From an uncultured Desulfomonile sp. (GTDB lineage Bacteria; Desulfobacterota; Desulfomonilia; Desulfomonilales; Desulfomonilaceae): a stretch of DNA of 8,858 bases. The notes under the pieces were generated by a model that saw only the letters and a program-made list of their open reading frames with translations, searched no databases and was not told the origin of the DNA. The stretch lies in NCBI GenBank assembly GCA_937915285.1, contig CALDNG010000236.1, forward strand, positions 1-8,858. The letters run 5' to 3'. The first letter of the stretch is position 1; every line of letters begins with the position of its first letter. The position numbers were made by a program, and so were the translations under genes. Positions 6,925 through 8,858 of the stretch are shown piece by piece.

Positions 6925-7232
6925 TGAAACAGTTAATTCGCCGTTTCGCCCTGGTTTCAGGCGCATGCTTTTTCCTCGTCGCAATGTTTGTCATTGCAAG
7001 CCTTCAATCGCCGCTGATCATGGGCGAAGATCCTTACTCCCTCATGCGGTATGTCATCATAAGGATTACGGCCGCAACCCTAGCCGCTCCCTTTCTTGGA
7101 GGGCTGATGATACTGACCGACTACTTAACCCCCGGAGACTGGATGGAAACTATCGGACATGATCCTAAAGCGTGTTCTTATCTTATGTCTGCTGTTATTG
7201 TCGTTATTGGAGCCATTCTGTGCTGGGCGTGA
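6924..7232 (+). CDS. Small integral membrane protein with three predicted helices
   Basis: This 102-residue protein begins with a basic MKQLIRRF and has hydrophobic stretches at about 8-28, 43-65 and 84-101, with acidic/polar loops at 33-40 and 66-82. I recognise no family. Between an XhlA-like gene and a secreted peptidoglycan peptidase it could be a holin, an antiholin or a membrane accessory. The start overlaps the preceding stop by 1 nt (TAATG). Its last 74 nt overlap the start of the next gene in another frame, so one DNA stretch encodes both the third membrane helix here and the signal peptide of the peptidase. Confidence 0.6.
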   Translation: MKQLIRRFALVSGACFFLVAMFVIASLQSPLIMGEDPYSLMRYVIIRITAATLAAPFLGGLMILTDYLTPGDWMETIGHDPKACSYLMSAVIVVIGAILCWA

Positions 7233-7680
7233 AGCCATTGCGCTGGATGAATGCTACAGGCGCTCGTTCCTGCGTCAGCTAAAATTCATAGCCTCAAAAA
7301 AACCTCCATATTCATGGGGAGGATCTTCTGACCTGTCAAAAGGACTTGACTGCTCGGGTTACATATTCCTGGCCGCTAAATGGGCCGGTCTTCCGGGGAT
7401 AGTCCAAACCACGTCCGCTAGGATGGCGCTTGGGCTAGGCGGCTGGATAGGCTACGAGATCGACCGCGAGAGGGCCTCGGAATGTGATCTGCTCTTCTGG
7501 ACCCTCAGCGAGCTTCGGCCGGACGGACATGTAGGTGCCGTCACCGGAGCAGCTAAAGGCTACCTGGAAATAGCGCATGCCTCCCAATCCAGGGGAGTCA
7601 TCCAGCAGCGGATGAGCCCCTGCCTTCAGAACAGGATATCCAGAGTCCGTAAACTGACTATCGGTGATCCTGTCAGGTGA
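7159..7680 (+). CDS. Secreted NlpC/P60-type cysteine peptidase, probable endolysin or virion muramyl peptidase
   Basis: This 173-residue protein would cleave peptide stems in peptidoglycan. A basic start and a Leu-rich core (residues 2-18) form a signal peptide or signal anchor, ending near EPFCAG. The mature part carries the family signature: Tyr/Trp-Gly motif YSWGG (51-55), catalytic Cys65 in DCSG, ECDLLFW (108-114) in place of the usual GDLVFF, His124 in DGHVGAV, and His140 in IAHAS as the likely third polar residue. The catalytic set therefore looks complete and the domain is about the usual length. The N-terminal signal suggests export by the Sec system rather than by a holin alone. The start ATG lies inside the previous gene with only a weak ribosome site, so expression is probably coupled. 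A virion-associated role is possible too. Confidence 0.82.
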   Translation: MILKRVLILCLLLLSLLEPFCAGREAIALDECYRRSFLRQLKFIASKKPPYSWGGSSDLSKGLDCSGYIFLAAKWAGLPGIVQTTSARMALGLGGWIGYEIDRERASECDLLFWTLSELRPDGHVGAVTGAAKGYLEIAHASQSRGVIQQRMSPCLQNRISRVRKLTIGDPVR

Positions 7681-7692
7681 AAGGAATAACAA

Positions 7693-7878
7693 ATGGAACA
7701 GACCAAGACATGGTGGACCTCAAAAACCGTATGGGTTAACCTTCTTGCGCTTTGCGGCTCAATTGCGCTTGCGTGGGGCATGGAAGAAACCACGTGGGCG
7801 GAAATATCGACGACCGTGCTTGCCGTGGTGAATCTGGGATTGCGCCTGGTGACAAATTCTTCGCTAAAGAACGCCTAG
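7693..7878 (+). CDS. Small holin-like two-helix membrane protein
   Basis: This 61-residue protein begins METQ-like (MEQTKTWWTSKTVWVN) and has two hydrophobic helices (about 13-29 and 36-54) separated by an acidic turn (GMEETTW). It ends in a short polar tail (RLVTNSSLKNA). The pattern WWTSKTVWVNLLAL followed by a second helix ending VNLGLRLVT is common to small phage holin-type proteins. These form inner-membrane holes that release or activate the lysin. AAGGA lies 7 nt before the ATG. It directly follows the NlpC/P60 gene, consistent with a lysis cassette. The holin role is inferred from topology, size and neighbours. Confidence 0.72.
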   Translation: MEQTKTWWTSKTVWVNLLALCGSIALAWGMEETTWAEISTTVLAVVNLGLRLVTNSSLKNA

Positions 7879-7891
7879 GCGGGACGGTCCC

Positions 7892-8858
7892 ATGAGAGCC
7901 TTACCGATAGACGGCCTGTTCACGACATCCTTACCGAGTCCGGCCAATTCGCGTGACACCAACACGCAGGCAATTGTTACACTCTGGGAGGCCGGGGATG
8001 AGGCCGGCTTCTCAATGGATGTCCCTCCTGATTATTTAGCGGGCTCGGACCTTTTCCTCAAAATGGAGGAAGCCGAAGCCCCTACTGGGCTAAGCCATTC
8101 CTGGACCGTGAAATGCCTCCTGGCCAGAAATTCCGGCGACGAGAACCTGAACCTGAGCGAGACATCCGTTCATTCATTCGTGTCCGAAAAGCAGGAGGGT
8201 TCGGTAGTAACCCGGAGGATGAAAGTCACAGGAACCGTGAATCCCGGTACACTGGATAACCGGGCCATTCTGGCGGGAGATCGCCTGGGCTTCTTCGTCA
8301 GGCGCTCGGACGACCCTTCCGACGCTGGATCTCTCATAATCAGCGTGTTCAACATCTCCCTTGAATACGCTGATTCACGTTCAGGCGCATCCGAACGTCC
8401 CGGACGGCTCGGGCAAATCATTGAAACCGTTCGAGACCTTTTTAACGAGCAGGACGCAGGTTTCCTCACCGATGATTTTGTCCTCCGTTCCATAAACCGC
8501 TGTCAGCAGGACATAGCCATGGAGGGCTACTGGAGGACACGCTCATGGATTCCCCTCCAGGCTGGCCAGGATGTTATCGACATGCTTGCCTGCCTCCCGG
8601 GTTATGTGGATGTTTACGAGGTATGTTACGGGCCTCAGCGCTGGCCCCTCAAAAGCCTGCCTTCATTAAAAAGCCTCAACCGTCTGAAAACGGTTATGGA
8701 CTATCAGGGCACACCCGAATACTATCTCATTCAAAACAACAAACTGCTCATAGCCCCGGCCCCTGTTCACAGCCTCAGCCAGGGACTGATGCTGTATCAT
8801 TCCTACTGCCCACCGGACCTCTCCTTTTATGACACTAACCCTAACCCGGATATCCCAA
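7892..8858 (+). CDS. Fused jelly-roll-like domain and head-tail adaptor protein, cut by window edge
   Basis: This frame is open from ATG 7892 to the right edge, 322 codons without a stop. Residues about 1-162 are beta-rich, with the layout of the jelly-roll-like domain found in some phage proteins (VPPDYLAGSDLFLKM, then WTVKCLLA, then LAGDRLGFFVRRS and SLIISVFNISLEY). A Ser/Gly/Arg linker (163-172) follows. From about 173 the sequence matches the adaptor or gp4/gp11-type family, which sits under the portal. Matching parts are IIETVRDLFNEQDAGFLTDDFVLRSINRCQQDIA, WIPLQAGQDVIDM, a YVDVYEVCYG strand, GTPEYYLIQNNKLLIAPAP and LMLYHSYCPPDL. The GGGA before the ATG gives a moderate ribosome site. Cysteines and an acidic linker are unremarkable. 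The fusion is inferred from one continuous frame. The C terminus is missing, so further domains may follow. Confidence 0.72.
   Translation, partial: MRALPIDGLFTTSLPSPANSRDTNTQAIVTLWEAGDEAGFSMDVPPDYLAGSDLFLKMEEAEAPTGLSHSWTVKCLLARNSGDENLNLSETSVHSFVSEKQEGSVVTRRMKVTGTVNPGTLDNRAILAGDRLGFFVRRSDDPSDAGSLIISVFNISLEYADSRSGASERPGRLGQIIETVRDLFNEQDAGFLTDDFVLRSINRCQQDIAMEGYWRTRSWIPLQAGQDVIDMLACLPGYVDVYEVCYGPQRWPLKSLPSLKSLNRLKTVMDYQGTPEYYLIQNNKLLIAPAPVHSLSQGLMLYHSYCPPDLSFYDTNPNPDIP

Noticed and set aside
8170..8493. - strand open frame of 107 codons, and a + strand frame at 8545-8832, within the last gene
   Set aside because: The continuous + strand frame from 7892 encodes a recognisable adaptor, so these are shadows.
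1..8858. CRISPR array or insertion sequence
   Set aside because: No regularly spaced repeats, transposase-like frames or matched terminal repeats were seen in the window.

Overview
The window reads as bacterial DNA of about 50-55% G+C (by eye). It has clear Shine-Dalgarno sequences, sigma70-type promoter elements, and some GTG/TTG starts. I cannot assign a genus. Most of it (about 1.86 kb to the right edge) is a tailed-phage virion module on the + strand. The left 1.7 kb carries two ordinary cellular-type genes on the - strand.

Left region (1-1658, - strand): a radical SAM protein with a CX3CX2C cluster motif and extra C-terminal cysteines is followed after a short gap by an EamA/DMT-type membrane transporter cut by the left edge. 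They look like a two-gene operon driven by a promoter at about 1691-1719. Enzyme plus exporter (or importer) is a plausible pairing, but the substrate cannot be read from sequence.

Divergent intergenic region (1659-1876): two promoters lie back to back, one for each direction. The + strand promoter (TTGACC-17-CATAAT) starts a leader of about 115 nt with a GC hairpin and inverted repeats before the first phage gene.

Virion region (1877-8858, + strand): the order is a 73-aa unknown protein, portal protein, a 95-aa unknown protein, scaffolding protein, major capsid protein (SU10/DUF5309-like), and then a four-gene lysis-like cassette. That cassette is an XhlA-like coiled-coil/TM protein, a three-TM protein, a secreted NlpC/P60 cysteine peptidase and a small holin-like protein. 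Last comes a gene cut by the right edge that appears to fuse an N-terminal beta-sandwich (jelly-roll-like) domain to a podovirus-type head-tail adaptor. Gaps are short and several genes overlap by 1, 4 or 74 nt, so this is probably one operon. The order portal, scaffold, capsid, adaptor matches T7/P22-like short-tailed phages. What differs is the lysis cassette inserted between capsid and adaptor.

No integrase, terminase, capsid protease, attachment site, tRNA or CRISPR is visible. The phage block directly abuts the cellular-type operon. It could be one end of a prophage whose terminase lies further right (as in T7), or a domesticated remnant or gene-transfer-agent-like element. The window alone cannot decide.
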